A stretch of 64,000 bases of DNA from Gavia stellata (lineage: Eukaryota; Chordata; Aves; Gaviiformes; Gaviidae). Under the pieces are notes generated by a model, which worked only from the letters and a program-made list of their open reading frames with translations, did not search any database and was not told the origin of the DNA. Shown in pieces: positions 11,761 to 25,754 of the stretch (position 1 is the stretch's first letter; every line of letters begins with the position of its first letter). The stretch covers positions 10,001,035 to 10,065,034 of the forward strand of contig NC_082608.1 of assembly GCF_030936135.1 (NCBI RefSeq). Direction: 5' to 3'. The translations under genes were made by a program, and so were the position numbers.

Positions 11761-13969
11761 TTTATTTATTACGTACTTGTACAGTTATCTGTGCAGGATG
11801 TTTCTGCTGAGTCTAGCTTGCAGATGTAAACAGAAGAAACTGCATTGAGTTAAAAGGAGCAAGTTCCCATTCCAGCTCTCGCTTGTCACCCCCCCCAACA
11901 CACACACAGAGGCTGAGCAACAGTTATAGGGAAGTTTTGAGTGCTGCCTCTTGCTGAAACTGGGAGGATCTCTACATCTCTGGAAAATGCCCAAAAATGG
12001 GTGGGAAAAGGTCCCACAGTTTGGGAGGCTTTTGTACGACACAGCACAGGTTTAGCTTTCCTTCCCAAGCGCCTTTCAGCCCCTACTATCAGGCATGGGA
12101 TGATGCAGAAGGAGACTGATGTGGGATCCCAAGACCTATGCGCCTGTCTCTGGGTGAGGTTTGCAGCCCAGCAACAGGGCACGGAAAGCGTGGCACTGTT
12201 ATGTATGCAGCTTATTGAAGCTGGGTACTCTGGATTTATTTTTTAAGTTGGAATGTATTTTAGGACTCAAGTAAAATGGGAAGACCTGCGAATAAGACAA
12301 ATGGTCAGGTGGAGCAGCACTGTGGGGATCTGGTGCTATGGGAATGGCTCCTGCCACCCTGGGTCATGGCATGACGTGCACCAGATCTGCACTTGTTTCC
12401 ACAAAACGAAGTTATCGGTGAATATGTAAAATGAGCTTCCTAAAGCTGTGAATGCTTTTCCATCTGACTCCAGCTTCTCTAGGTAATTCACCCCTGAGGT
12501 GAATACTTGGGTCAGAGTTAAATACAGCTGCTTTGGGATTTTGTGGGCATGAAAACAGACTAATTTGGTGCGTAAGTCATTTTTAGTGCACTAATTTCCT
12601 GTTTTACATACAGAAATGGTGCATAAATGGCACAAAAGACTTCAGGAAACTAAGCCTAAAGCATCTTGTTCAGATAGACTGAATGCTGAAGTCTTCCTTA
12701 AGAGCGTATTATATGAAAACTCTTGGTGCTTCACTTCTTACTAGACACCAGCAAATCTTTATCAGTTTATAGCTCTGCACAGGCTATTAGTTGTCTCAGG
12801 CTTGCCTAGCTCTGTTTTTCTTCATTAATATTAGGCATTTATCCTTTCAATTTTTTTTTTAAGAGCTCCAAGTCCACAGCTGAAGATCTGAAGTCTTTCT
12901 TCATTAAAAAGAACAACAACAAATACAGTGTGCAAATGAGGTATTTAGGGAAACGGAGCAGGAGCTGTGTCTGGAGCCAGCGGCTCTGGGGTGGCTCTCC
13001 CGCAGTGTCCCCAGGCGCTGCTGCAGCATCTCCCCCTCGGCCCCGCGGATGAGCCCCCCTGGGCAGGCGCTTGGCTCTGCAGAAAGGCGAGTGCTGCCCC
13101 GCAGCGCACCTGCGCCCCAGCCGCTCTTCTCTGCCACCAAACGTACAGCTTGAACCTACAGCGACGGTTCTTTTGTCTGAATTGCTGTTGTGTTCGCAAT
13201 CACGATTGATAGCGTTTGGCCTTGTGTATCTTTGTCCGACACACAAGAGCAAAGCTTGCGTTAAGGACATAACTAGAGCTTGCTGAGTGCCTTCTGCCTG
13301 GACGGGAGTCAATGTGCCAGACCCTAAGCCCCTCTCTTGTCTCCTCCAGGCCCCAGATGGAAATGCCGCGGTCTAGCTTCAAATCTACTGAGTCACCTTG
13401 TCTTGAGGGCTCAGGCTAAACTTCTGTACCTACAGCTCGGGGTTCCCATTAACTGTGGGAACTTCTTGCTTTGAACCAAGACCCAGGAGGGAGGGGCTGT
13501 CCTGGGGGAAAGGCGCTGAAGTCTGGAAAACTTGTGAAAAATCTCAAGATCAGCCAAGTCTGTAAGAAAAACTTCAAGATAAAGTTCACTTCTAGTTGCT
13601 GGTGAGTTACCAGCGCAGGCAAGCCCTTGGCAGAGGCTTGGGTTAGGATTTTGCAGGGTGAGAGGTGCTGGCTCACCCTACGGGTTGCAAACCCTTCCTC
13701 TTGCCTCCCGTTTCCTGGCTGTGCATCGCTCTGCGCTTTCCCTAGCCCATCGCTTAAGCTTTCAGCCACGTTTTACAACCGTCTGTGGTATCGATCGTCA
13801 CATGGAGCAGTTGCTGGGTAGATGGGATCCCGAGGGTAGCACCAGCACGATGCAGGTGTGGAGAGTTGGGGGGCTGGCTTGTGCACCACGCGGGCAGAGC
13901 GGCAGCGAGTCCGCAGCAGGCTTGGCGTGCCCAATTTATGGCCATTTACATGTGAAATTGCTCTGATCT
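11761..13969. other. Intergenic stretch, nothing identified
   Basis: It contains a C-run plus CA repeat at about 11888-11910 and a GC-rich patch at 12960-13140. No coding exon or RNA gene is recognised. Confidence 0.7.
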
Positions 13970-13999
13970 AATTTGCATATGCAGTCGTAGTAATCGTGG
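13970..13999 (+). promoter_or_regulatory. Octamer-bearing 30-base motif, copy 1
   Basis: AATTTGCATATGC starts the motif (POU octamer core ATTTGCAT) and TAGTAAT follows five bases later. It matches the copy at 22689 at 24 of 30 positions. The flanks are AT-rich with CCAATTAAAC just downstream. Confidence 0.45.
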
Positions 14000-16900
14000 G
14001 CCAATTAAACTTGTAGTTCAGAAAATCTGGGCCTGAAACCTTCACAATTCTTACGAACATACTAATCTGAGTGTATATGTCACTTCATCAAATTCATGAA
14101 ACCATAAATCGTTCCTGTCTGGCATCACCAGCTGCAGGCGGGAGTCGCTGGGGCTGGGCTGAAGGAGCCATCGGCCCCATGCAGCGACTGGGGAAGATAT
14201 TTTTAATGAGCTCTTCCCTATTCAAGGATTGAATCAGAGCTGTTAGGATGTCAGTGTAAGATTCATTGCAATATCTACGGGAGATTTATCTTTACTTTTC
14301 CATTTTTTTAAAAATGTTGTTGTCCTGGAGGAGTTGTTACAATGTCAATAAATGTGTCGTCTACATTTGTGAGTGCAAATGCAGTTATAAAACGTCAGAG
14401 ATTTGTCTCAAGCTTTTTTCTACCTTACCACTGAGGAGCAGAAGTGGCTTCAAAATGGGCGGCGTGAAGGGCTCGGGGCCAGGTGGGGAGCAAGCTTCTG
14501 GCCACCCTGGCCAAGGAGATCCCGTTTCCCTACCGAGGCTTGGGCAATGGGGTATTTTGGGTGTCCGACCCCCGGATGGGGATGGCGAAGGAGTGTGGGG
14601 GTGGTATCCCTGGGCAAGTGGAGCTGCGTGCTGCATTGGTACCCTCCCTGGCATGGCACCATCCCACTGGCTGCTCCCAGGAGCTGCCTCCTCCCCAGCT
14701 GGAAGCATCTGTAAGCACCCAGAGAGCGTCTGACCCCTATGAGAGCAGATTTTAAAAATTTAGTCTATGTCTACTCAGCTTTAATCGTCCTCTTCCCGAC
14801 CCAGCGAGGCACATGCTCAATACCTTATCCAGCCTTCCCAGAGGACCCCTACTGCGTCTTCACCTACCTCTTTATGCAGTTCAACTTCTCAGGCGCATCC
14901 TGCTAATTTAGCAGTGCATCTCTGAATAGCTGGTGTTGGAGCAAGGCTTTATCGTAGCCAGATGCTGTTGACGACTTGAGGTTTGGCTTTTATTCAGTGC
15001 GAAGAGCTCTAGCAATTGAAGAACTGAGTCTGGGGCTGGCTATTGTGAAGCCAGATGGTTTCATTCCAAATGTTTAAAATCTATAAATCTTTAATCTATA
15101 AATTTTGTTGTCACTATGAAAGTGATAGGTTAAATTTTGCAATCCTCACAGATAGTTACCCTCTGAGTAGATATCATCAAAGATTAAAAAGTCATTATTT
15201 CTTGGCTTTTTATATATTTTTCCTTCTTTGTCATTTTTGTGTAAGTTCCTACGGGGGGGGGGGAAGGGATTATTCTAAGTTCTGAGTTGAAGAACATCAG
15301 AAATCAGTTTCTCTGAACTAGATTTGAAATAATTTTTTCCAATGCATTGCTCTTCTTTGGTCTAGCTGCAATGTTGAAGGCCTTGGTGTATTTGTGAGAT
15401 TTTTGTTATTTATATTCCAGCCGACTGCAGATTTTAATCTCTCAATGATATTTTACACATTTTTCAGAAAAGCAGTTACTCACTTCATTTTTACCCTTGT
15501 ATTTCTGGTTGTAGGCAGCAATATTTTTCTTCTCGCTTAAATCTTGGTAGAGGCTCTGGTGTGGTAGCTCATTGCCTGTGCCTGACTGCTGAGGTTTAAG
15601 GGCACTGTGCTATGCCTGTCTGTCACCTACATCATTTTTGCAGAACAACATGGCTTAAAAAGCTTGGAGAACTCATGTTTCTGCTCAGACTTGTTATGCC
15701 AAGAGGCATGGCTGCTCATGGGGGATGGCACGATGGTCTGCCTGCCCTGCTGAAGGACTGACCTGCAAAGCGCCGACGTTGGGACGTGCGATGCATGCAC
15801 AGGGGGCTTGAGGTTTTCCCCGCCAACACCACACTGCTTGGTTTTTACCTGGTCTGTGCCAGTAAGCATCTGGTGCCTTGCACCAGCAGGACGGTTCCTT
15901 CTGTAGGAGACAGTCCCGCTGTGTAGCAGGTTATACCATAGGCTGAGGGAATGCATCTCTGGCTGAAGAACACAACTGAGAGCCAGGAAACCTGATGCTT
16001 TTTAAAGCAATCCCACTGTCTCACAACAAATTTTGCACCTGATTAGTTATGGATTTGGGAGATGAGAAACATGCCTTCTTGAAAAGAGAAATGCTTCCTT
16101 AGAGGTTGCTGGGGGGGCCAGGAGTAACCTCGCAGATCTGACCTAGAGGCTTAGTCAAGGGAAGGAAGATTTGTTAGCCTGCACAAGTCTAAATCTCCAA
16201 ATCTCCCAACGTCAAACCACGTTTCTGTGTGCACCTGAACTATCTGCTGCTCAATGACCGCTGCAGGTAGCACGGGGCTGATCAGCACCTCAGGGACCTA
16301 ACGCTGGGCTCCAAAACGTGGGAATGAAACAATACAGGCTATTAGAAAAGCCTGAGAACTTAGATGTAGTCATAAAACCAGTCTGGACTCTTATTTGACC
16401 ACCAAATGGTTGCTTTACTTCTAATTGTACGAAGTTACATGTTTGGCTGGCTAACACTGCGCGGTATTTTGAATGCACACATACACACGTGCTGTACTAC
16501 AGGGCTGACCAACTTCCGACCTGAAGCTGGGTGCCAAAACTGTAGTGTGGCCCAGGGCTGGGCGAGCAGCATCTCCAGCTGCAACAATCTGCAGTGGGGA
16601 CAGCAGCTTCTGGGGCCCTTCACTGCTTTCTTGCAAAACCAGGGACAAACCAGTCACGCAGCTGAGTCTCAGGTGTCCTGGCAAAACCTATGTCCAAAAG
16701 CCGAGGCTGCCTTGCAGTAGCCGGCGATGTGCCCATCCCTCCCAAGTGTGCTGCTGGGGCAGAGGCAGGCCCTGCTCCCCTGCCCACGCTGCCTGCACAG
16801 GTTGTACTGTGTAGGGAGAGGAATACATGTCTGCTTTAGCCAACCCCTCAAGGCAACTGCTTGCAATGAGCTCTTGATGCTAGCATTTTGCTCCAGCATA

Positions 16901-19282
16901 ACTTTAAAATTGTTAGGGACAAAGCTTTCAATGTATTTGCCTATGTTTATGCAAATTTATTAAAATTAATGCAAATTGCAATCTATTGATTTTTTTAAAA
17001 TGATATTGGCAGGCATGAGTGAGGCAGAAAGACACCGCACTGATTTTTCACTATCTTGCATCTTTTCAAGCACTTTACTCTTGTGCACAGTGAACAGAAG
17101 TGTCTGCAACTCTGTTTTACGCTCACTTCATAGGGGCCAGAAAGCTGAACACGCAGCAGAGATAAACTGAGCCCAAATTCATTAACCATTTTGAAAATAA
17201 AGAGGATTACTGTCACCAGATCCGTGTATCGGTGAACAGAAAACACATGTGGAGGGGAGCAATTTGCGCTCAACGTGTGAGAACCAGAACAGCAGCAACT
17301 TGTGTACGCTGGCAGGAGTGAGCTTGGGAAAAATCCCGGGAGGGGAGCAGGCATCAGGCAGGCGGGGAGGCTTCAGCAGAGGTGCCCAGAAAGCCAGCTG
17401 CTAAGGCAGCAGTCACGGTGGGTGGATGTGGGGAGACCTGCGTGTTGGGAACAGCAGCAGCTTGTGGCAAGGCTGGGAGGGGTGGCGAGGCAAGCTGCTG
17501 TTGAGGAGGCAATGGGTAAGGGCAGCCTGCCTGCCTCCTGGCCAGGGCACCAACCTGCGGCTGAGTTGCCCAAACTGGGGATGGGCATCTGAACCAGACT
17601 AAAAGCAGCAGGCAAGCCCTGGGATGCAGGGGCTGTGTGCCCCAAAGCTCTGTGCCTCCTTGGCTTGTGCAGGGGGAGGAGATGCAGCCCCGGCCCCCAG
17701 CTGCAGCTTGTAGCAAATGACTTGGGAGTTTATTTTTGAATTCCTTTTTGGTTTATAATAACTGGGCTGAACCTTGGATTCTGCATCTCCTCTCCCTGTC
17801 GTTTTTTGAAGTCTTTGTTAAAGGGTAATAGTGTCTATCAATCCCACATGGTTTTTATTTACATGAGTTTGTTAAAGGATACACAAAAAAGGTGACTCTT
17901 GATGTTGTATATAGGATCGGTAGGTTGGGAGGGCGCTGGCGGGGGAGCGATTGCTGCCATCACTCAGCTGCATGCTGAAGGGCATCAGCCCTGTGCTCTG
18001 CTGGCGGGTCAGTACACGGGGACGTGCTTAAAGCTTTTAACAATTCAACTGAGGTTTCTTTCTGTTTGTTTGCAAAATGGTCCTGTGTTTTCTTTATAAG
18101 GTGGAAGGAGTTTCCTTTGCCGTCGGTTTGAAGGTGAGGACTGGAAGGCTTGGGGAGGTACAGAGCACCCGAGCCTCTCGTGAGGGTCCTCTCAAAAGCC
18201 GCAGCGAGAAGCCAGGCAAGTGTGGGAGGTCACTGGCAGAGGCCATACAGCAAAACCCGCACAGCCGGAGCGGCTTCGGGGCTAACGCTGTGCCCAGAGG
18301 CTGAGCTCGGCGTCGGAGGGAAGCGGCTCTTTCTGTGACTCTCACATTGTTACGTGTCGCCTCTCACCTTGACACCCGTTTAAGTCCAGCTTCTTTCTGC
18401 CAAGCATGGCTGGGGACCGGTGATAGGAGCTTGGCAACCTGTGCAAGTGTTGCAATTCTAATACGTTCCTTGATGGATAAATATCCACATTACAGCTTGA
18501 ATTTGTTTTTTCTTTTTTTCTTCTTGGAAGTCCTCATAGCAAGGCTTCAGGGGGAATGGGCACAGAAGTCAAACCTCCTTCACCTGGGAAATCGCCCGTC
18601 AACATCAGGGGCGCTACGGGAAGAGGAGGATTGCCCTGTTTCCAGGCTGCACCAGCTCCTGCCCAGGAGTTTTCATCATCGTTAAACTTCTGTGGCAAGC
18701 TGAACTCAAACATTGGAGGGAGGAAAAGCATGGGAGGCATGTTTGGTCTCCTCAGTGTTGCAGATAACTGCTGGACATGGTGAAAATAACGTGATGAAGA
18801 AGAATTGATGACCTCTATCAGAAATGTTAATGGAACATTTCTGTTAGAAGAGAATTACATGGTCATGTTTGTATGGCTTTTCATAGGAAAATATTTCATA
18901 TTAATTGGCTGCAGTACAAATCTTAGGATAGAAAATGCCTCCTCGTGTCTGGTTCTATATAGAAACCAACGAGGTAGAGCAAATTTTTTGCTAACCTGCA
19001 GCTTATATAGTATTTCATTTATTGGAGAGTCTAGTTAAATCCTAAACCTGCTGTTATATACCCATTTATGGAGCAAACACTCGATGCTCTTCTACTGGTT
19101 TAATATACTATTTGCTTAATGGGCCATTGACATAATCATTTGATATAGATCCCAGTCATACCACGTTACCAAGCCATGATATATTAATATAGCCACATAT
19201 TAATGGTGGAGGGCAAGCATGTTATATTATTATCCATGACCAATTAGTTTTTGTCTATCTTAGGGACACAGTTATCTAGGTG

Positions 19283-19345
19283 TTAGTCTTTACGGGCCTG
19301 ATTTTTAGAAGCCTGAGTTCTCCTAGCTTCCATTGAAGTGAATTG
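19283..19345. repeat. Remnant of an old repeat (GGGCCTGATTTTCAGA ... CCATTGAAGTCAAT type)
   Basis: GGGCCTGATTTTTAGAAGCC followed by CTAGCTTCCATTGAAGTGAA matches the layout of a widespread fossil palindrome of turtles, crocodilians and birds. Only the left arm is clear. Confidence 0.4.
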
Positions 19346-21191
19346 TGCTTCTTGATGGATCCATTATTCAGGGTTACTCATAGCCCTCTGTCTAATATAA
19401 TCTGGGAGCATGTCACTGTAATTGTATATTTCCACTTGCAGCTGGAGATTTTTATGTTTAATTACTGTTAACTGTTTTCTTCCATTTTTATCCAATGGAT
19501 AATCAAATAAGGCTTTTCTTTCCCTTTTTAGCTTTCTACTTGATCAATCAGAAGATGGCCTATAAAGTCAGAAGGGACTGCTTATATCAGGAAAGCATGA
19601 CGCTTTGCACAGTTTCATTAATACAGATACATTTAGTTGCTCACAAACAGGGTTATTGTGCTACAGTTACGATATCTAGTGCAGAACCGTACAGCAGCAA
19701 ATATGATCTCTTCTCTTCTGTCTTTCACCCCCCTCATGCTCAGATTATTAATAACAGTATGAAAATATGAAGGACCAGCATGCAGATTCTGCTCTTTGTG
19801 GGATGCCTGCAGAATTAAGTGATCATTATAAATAGGAGGCGAAATTGGCGTTTTATCTGTCTCGTAGGCTGTAATTAAGTAGATGATTTCTTCCTGATGT
19901 AGCAATAGTGGCTATAGAGAGAAGGAGAAAGGGTAGTAGTCTTCTCGATCAGTTCTGGGAGGCTGCCTTATGCAGAAAAATAAAGGTATAAAATATGGAA
20001 AATGTAGATGACAAGGGAACAGAAGAGTCAATTATAAGGACTAAAATAAGAGGTTTGATTTGCAGAGAGATTGAAAAGGATGGAATGTTGAAATGTTTGG
20101 GTGGAAGAAAAAAGGGTGGGACATGCTGGGTACTCGGACCGCTGGAGGCAGTGTGTATGAGCCACAGGGAGGACAGTGCCGGAGGGGAGGAGGAAGGAAC
20201 TCAAATGCATGAGGAGCTCAGCGGGCTGTTTCGGAGCAGGTATTTTTAATATTCCGGACTGGTTTTTGCACTAAAATTCAAATGCAAAAATAAACTAAGA
20301 GACTTCTTGAAGAAAAGCAGGCCAGTTTTCTTGGTAGTCGCTGAACAGTTACCAGAGAAACCACCATCCTGCCTCAGTGCTCTGGTGGTGATGCTTACAG
20401 GGAGCGCACAGGCTGCTCTGTGTAGCAGTCCCCCGCTCAGCCCCAGTGATGAGAGGCACCTCCTGTGACTGTTTTCTGCAGTGTGAAGGCTGTCCTATGT
20501 TCTGCTAAAGTCTTGGCTGTTTTCCCTAGGGTATAATGGGGACTCGTAAGAGCATCTTTAAAAGAGGCTCTGCTAAGTGTCTTAAATTTGTGTACTTGGA
20601 TAATGTCGTGTAGACGTACGTGTTTCATGCTTGCTAATTCAGAGAGCACTATTCATGCTGTGCACTGGATAATGTAAAATCCTGTAGAAAGTGTAATATG
20701 GGAGAATATAATTAAAACTATACGATGTGGCTGCACCAAGTAACCAAACTGAGGTCTTGAAGGAAACCTCAACTTTGCCAGTTTTTAACTTTCTGTGCTT
20801 GATTTTTGTAGCACTATCATTTCTTTAATGTTGGTGTCTGTAAATAACTTCCTAAGCTTTACAGATGGAGGAAATCCCCCCTCCCTTCCTTCCCAAGTTG
20901 TTCTGCATAGATAATGTCAGAGGAAAATGTATCAAGCAGGATCTGACAGCCTGAGAGAGGCGAGGCTGCTGCAGCTCCGTGCTCCCAGGTCCAACCAGCA
21001 GTGAGGCTGAAGATGTATTCCCAGTAGGCACTTGCATACACCACGTAAATATATATATGCACACATACATGATACAGCTGGCAGCACAGATCAGACACGT
21101 ATAGAGCGCTTGCACAAATGCGGGCACCACCGACAGCTTCATCCTGCCCCCTCTCTGGGTAAGCAGGATGGAAGTCCACTAGTGAGAATGA

Positions 21192-21220
21192 GTGTGTGTT
21201 TGTGTGTATATCCACACACA
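21192..21220. repeat. TG/CA-rich simple repeat
   Basis: An interrupted GTGTGT run flows into a CACACACA run, forming a small palindrome. A related short TA/CA-rich stretch lies at 21046-21068. Confidence 0.6.
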
Positions 21221-21769
21221 AGGTGCAACCCTACAGCAGCTGTGCTAAGATGCCCAGTCTGCCCAGTAGCTCCCTTCCTCGGGAGCCCTTAGTTTGGGTT
21301 CCTGCCTGCCACCCTGCCCCTGTGCCTCTCTGGGCTTGTGACGGGCTGGTGGCCCCAAGGAGCTGCCGCTGCAAAGAGGGAGGCTTGGCACCCTTGCTGA
21401 CTAACAGAGGAGACGTTGAGGAGGGTCAGCTGCTGCTGCGCCCAGCTCACGGGGCTGGCCGGGGCTGCCGGTAACGCCTGCCCTCTCAGGTTCTTCCTTT
21501 TCCTCCCTGGAGCGGATGGCACCTCACTGTTCTCCCCGAACCCTTCAGCGGGTCCTACCTGGCTGCTTCACTTGCTTCCCGGACCTGCTGTGGGATGGAG
21601 CAAAGATGGCCCCAGGCCTTCTCCAAGAAGTCCCTGCAGAGGCTGGGGGAGGAATAAGGATGTGCACGGATTATCCCGCTCAACTTAGACAACTGGCAGC
21701 CATATGTGTAAGCAAACAAAGTTTTACTACTTCTCTCTAAAAGAGATTGTTTTAAAAGCTTTATTTTCT

Positions 21770-22740
21770 TGCCAGTTGGCTAAGAAGCGAGCAAGGAACA
21801 ATAGATTCAAGCTGAAATAATTTGCATTTATGATGAAGACAAGGAATATCTACCTTGCATTTTCCTAAAAAAGAAAAATTAAACCCCATTTTTAATTAAC
21901 TGATAAACTATTAATCAAATTTTTGCAATGTTAGGTGACACATTATTCATTTAGATAGAATGACTGTGAACTTAAACTAATCAAATCTGATTTGCCCACA
22001 TATGCTTGATTGAAATACATTTTAACTAGCATATACAAAGAGAAAATCTTGGATTTCTTACCTAATCTTCAGAGTATACTGCTGAGTTAATAAGGGCAGT
22101 TTTTTTTAAATGAGACCACCATTTCTTAATCTGCATATCAAAATCAAGAGCAACTTAATTGCAAAACACATATTCCTGAAATCTAATCATTATACTGCTT
22201 TAGGGTATTTTATTGAAGCATGTTAAATTATGGACAGAATATTAATGATGAAGCTAATCAAACCCAATTAGTCACTTCTAACAATAGTCACATAAATATA
22301 CAAGTCAGGTACTAAAGTACTGTAGGTATGGTTTTAAGTTTTTTTAAATACAAAATTTATGTGGTATATATGAATTATATACTCGTTATTTTTAATCTAA
22401 AAATCTAGGACAAGTCATTTCAAAGAAAACGCGGTATGCCAGAAGACAATGGGACTTGTCCCTTAGCATTAGAACTGACACTCCTGATTTTTGAATATAT
22501 AAACGCCGCTCCAGTGTGAGGTTGATGGGCACATGATTAATAGGACGGAAGGGTGGATCTGCCCGGGCTCCCAAACGTGGGAAGACGGATGTGCACGCAC
22601 AGTTTTCTCTCCCACTTGCGTTGCGACTACCATGACCACACAAACTAGTCGTCTGCGTGAGCAGTCTAGTCTCATACTGCAGCGTACAAATTTGCATATG
22701 CTGCTATAGTAATTGTAGTATATAATAATTACAGATGTAT
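21770..22740. promoter_or_regulatory. Long AT-rich block with many homeodomain motifs, possible conserved non-coding element
   Basis: About 1 kb is AT-rich between two GC-richer regions, with repeated TTAATTAA, CTAATCA, CTTAATTG and TAATTA-type cores and few simple repeats. That texture is common in vertebrate developmental enhancers. It contains the second copy of the octamer-bearing motif at 22689. No coding signal is seen. Confidence 0.35.
22689..22718 (+). promoter_or_regulatory. Octamer-bearing 30-base motif, copy 2
   Basis: This copy has the same AATTTGCATATGC start and TAGTAAT centre as the copy at 13970, in the same orientation and spacing. An AT-rich TATAATAATTAC stretch follows. 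Sequence outside the 30 bases does not obviously align. Confidence 0.45.
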
Positions 22741-25700
22741 TGTGTCTGCATTAAAAATCAGCATCTTCCTTTAAGCTCAGATACAGCATCTTGTAGAGAC
22801 TTAAGCATAATTCTTATCTTTATGCTGATTCCATTTGAGTGTACTTTGATACTGATATTTTGGGTGGCTTTTGGTTTGTTTCAGCTTCGTACTTGCTAAT
22901 TATGGGAGGGCAGCTGTCATCTTACTTTAGATCTATCTACTCTATCGGAAAAACCCACACAATGCCGGGGTCACAGATGACCTTCTACTGATGTGTCTTT
23001 TGAAAGATGATGTGTTTTGAAAATCCTTTTAAAATGCGACTCTTGCAGTTTCCATAATTATTCAGGTCACATAAAAGAATGACTTAGCGTATTTATAACC
23101 CCTTCTTGCACTTTTGGATTTAAGGACATGCATTTTCTAATTTGTAATCATCTAATTTTAAAAAGGGGTATCCATAAATAATAGGTATGGTTTTAGTGCC
23201 AGACAGGGAAGCCCTGACAGGATTTGCGATGCCGTCGGTGCCAGCCTCCTACAAGCCATGATTACCGGTGGCTCAGTCAGGTCACTGCTGCACGGCCCCG
23301 TGCCGGGCTGTCACAGGCCAGGCGTGAGGGCTAGCGAGGGTGCTGGGGAAAGAGGGTCTGGGAAGCCTGCCCTGCTAGATTTCAGGAAAATGGGTCTCGG
23401 GTGATGAGCAGGGAGAGCTGCTGTCACAGGCGGCAAAGTGGGAAGGGAGGCGGGAAGTGGGGAATGGCTTTTGTACAGAGCTGTCGGGTACAGCTCCAGG
23501 GGCTGGAGCCCCAGACGGGCAGCAGCGAGGGCAGTGGATGGATTTGGATAACCATCACGTAGCTCTGTGGTAGGGAGCAGGTCGCTGTGCGAGGGGCCGG
23601 CTGGCAAACGGCCATCCAGGAGCGGGTCTGTGGGGCTGCACTGCCCCGGCAGCGGCTGGATCCCAGGACGGGTGGCCAAGGCACGGCTCTTGGGGGGATG
23701 CTGCACGTGCCGCCGAGAGTGCAACTTGCTTTTCCACACTGATTCCTTCTCTAATAACAAGATCACATGCAGGTGCTTGTGCTAGTCACCAATCAAACCA
23801 CGCTGGCTCTCTTGTTCAGAAAATAGCTCCATATCGGAGATCCAGGCAGTCCCTCCAGAAGATGCTGGGGGGTGAGGGAACAGCCCCTGTCCACTGATGA
23901 CTGTGTTGGCAACAATCAATGGCAAGCCCCTGCAAACAGTCTGTAATGACATTGGGATCTGCAAAGGGTTTTCTCAAATCAGTGTAAGATTAGTTGAAAT
24001 CCACTTCTATGAAAAGAAAATACCTCAGTGAAACAAAAGCTGCTGTTAGAAGTAGCACTAGAGCTTTAGATTTAGATAAGATTTAAATTTCTGCCTGCTA
24101 TGCAACTCCAAATTGGTTTGCCATAAATAGTGCTCATGTCCACAAAAACAGGCTGAGAGACCAAGGGCTCTCTGAACTGATTACATGCTTACATGCTTTT
24201 TAATGTGAGTATATAGCTTTTTCCAAAAGGAATCAAAAGCTTCTGGCAAGTTTGTAAAGGCAGATGACTGATACCGCATTGTAAGTAGTCAAATTAAGAT
24301 TTCTTCTACTCCTTCATAAACTCTTCTGGAAACCTGCCTATGTATGCTCTAAAGGCCACAGGGTGTTTTATTCTATCTTTCGTTATAAAAAGAAGAATGA
24401 GAACTGACTCAATTATAACGTATACACACCTTCATGGGAAAAAAATACAGGGTACTAGGGAGCTTTCTCACCTAGCAGGGAAATGTGTCAGAAGAACCAA
24501 TGTCTGAAAACTGAAGTTCAAATTGGAAATAAAGCAGCTCTTTCAAAGTACCTGCTGGAACACTCTGTTGGGATTTGTGATGGGTTCTACCTGTCTTGGT
24601 GTCTTCAGACCATGGCAAGAAGTCTCTGAATGATATTCTTTAGTTATGTAGAAGCGGTTAATCAAAGTATAATTATTAAACTCAATGCAATGGTACTTTG
24701 GTGGTCTAGTAGCTTTTGCTGTGTGAGTTGGGATAGCTGATCTAATAGTTCTTTCTTGCCTTAACATCTCTATACCTACGTATCATACTTCTTTATCCGT
24801 TACAGTTGAACTTCAACAAATATTTGGTGTTGTCTTTTGAGTGCAAGAGAAAATTACTGGTTCCTTGATTTTTCTAGCATTTCAGTTGCATAACAAAGCA
24901 TTGTCCCAACCAAAAGAACACTTGCAACTAAAGAATTCACTATTTATTTCCTCTCATTCCCAAATAATATCTGTTTGCTCCTATTATTGCTATGTTAAGA
25001 GTTAATTTTCTCCAAAGTCTGAGTTTGTGCAATATTGCAAATACACTGCAGCTGTGTGTACTCAGTGGTGGCTGCCTTCAGCCTTGCCTTTGTAAAAGGG
25101 ACAGTGACTGCCTGTGCAATCCCTTGGACAAGGGCACGTTTGTCTCGCACAGACAACTGAGTGTCTGCAGGTACTGAAGAACTGCCCTGGTGGGAGGAGG
25201 CAAATCAGATCACAGTAGGGCAATTTGGGGGAAGATCTGCTTCACCCACAGCTTACTATAGTGTTTTATAAGAATAAAATGGGACACTGCTAACTAGTTA
25301 AAGCTTATTAGCTGGGTGGTTATTACATGATGCCTATACTGAAAATAAAAAGATCCTCTGCTGTAGCTAAACTGCTTCAGCATGGCTTGAGTACAGCTCT
25401 ACTCCTGCTGTGTGACTCTTTGGACCCTGCAAGCTGCATATAGTGGTATCTGAATTCATCAGTGTTTCAGAAGAACATTAAAATTTAACAAGTACATTTA
25501 ACTAAAAAATCTATATCTAAATAGCATGGAGGTAGTGATAAAAAGGAGGTAATTCAGGCTAAGATATTGCATTAACTTCCCTGCGAATGGACCTTTCAGA
25601 CAGCATGGAGCCGGGTTGAAGTCACTGAACTAATGCCAGTTTCTTTACTCAGAGCCCACGGAGCCTGTGCGTCAGTTTGGAGGGGTATCATAGCCTCCTC

Positions 25701-25754
25701 TTTGACTTTAACATGGGGTTTTTTTGACAGATAAGTTTAAAAAAAAAAAACCAC
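22741..25754. other. Intergenic stretch, GC patch then AT-rich
   Basis: A GC-richer patch at 23220-23700 is the last before composition shifts to steadily AT-rich. The Cys-rich frame at 24992-25177 (LCVLSGGCLQPCLCKRDSDC) is not a recognised EGF or other domain and lacks a good acceptor. Confidence 0.65.

Larger units (their letters stand above)
14000..21769. other. Intergenic stretch, GC-mottled, no gene seen
   Basis: GC-richer patches at 14440-14720, 16500-16820, 17300-17720 and 21240-21690 alternate with AT-rich DNA. Open frames on both strands in the GC patches have no recognisable domains. One fossil repeat lies at 19283-19345. Confidence 0.7.

Noticed and set aside
24992..25177. Cys-rich frame resembling an EGF-like exon
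   Set aside because: Cysteine spacing does not fit EGF or other common modules, and the acceptor tract is poor.
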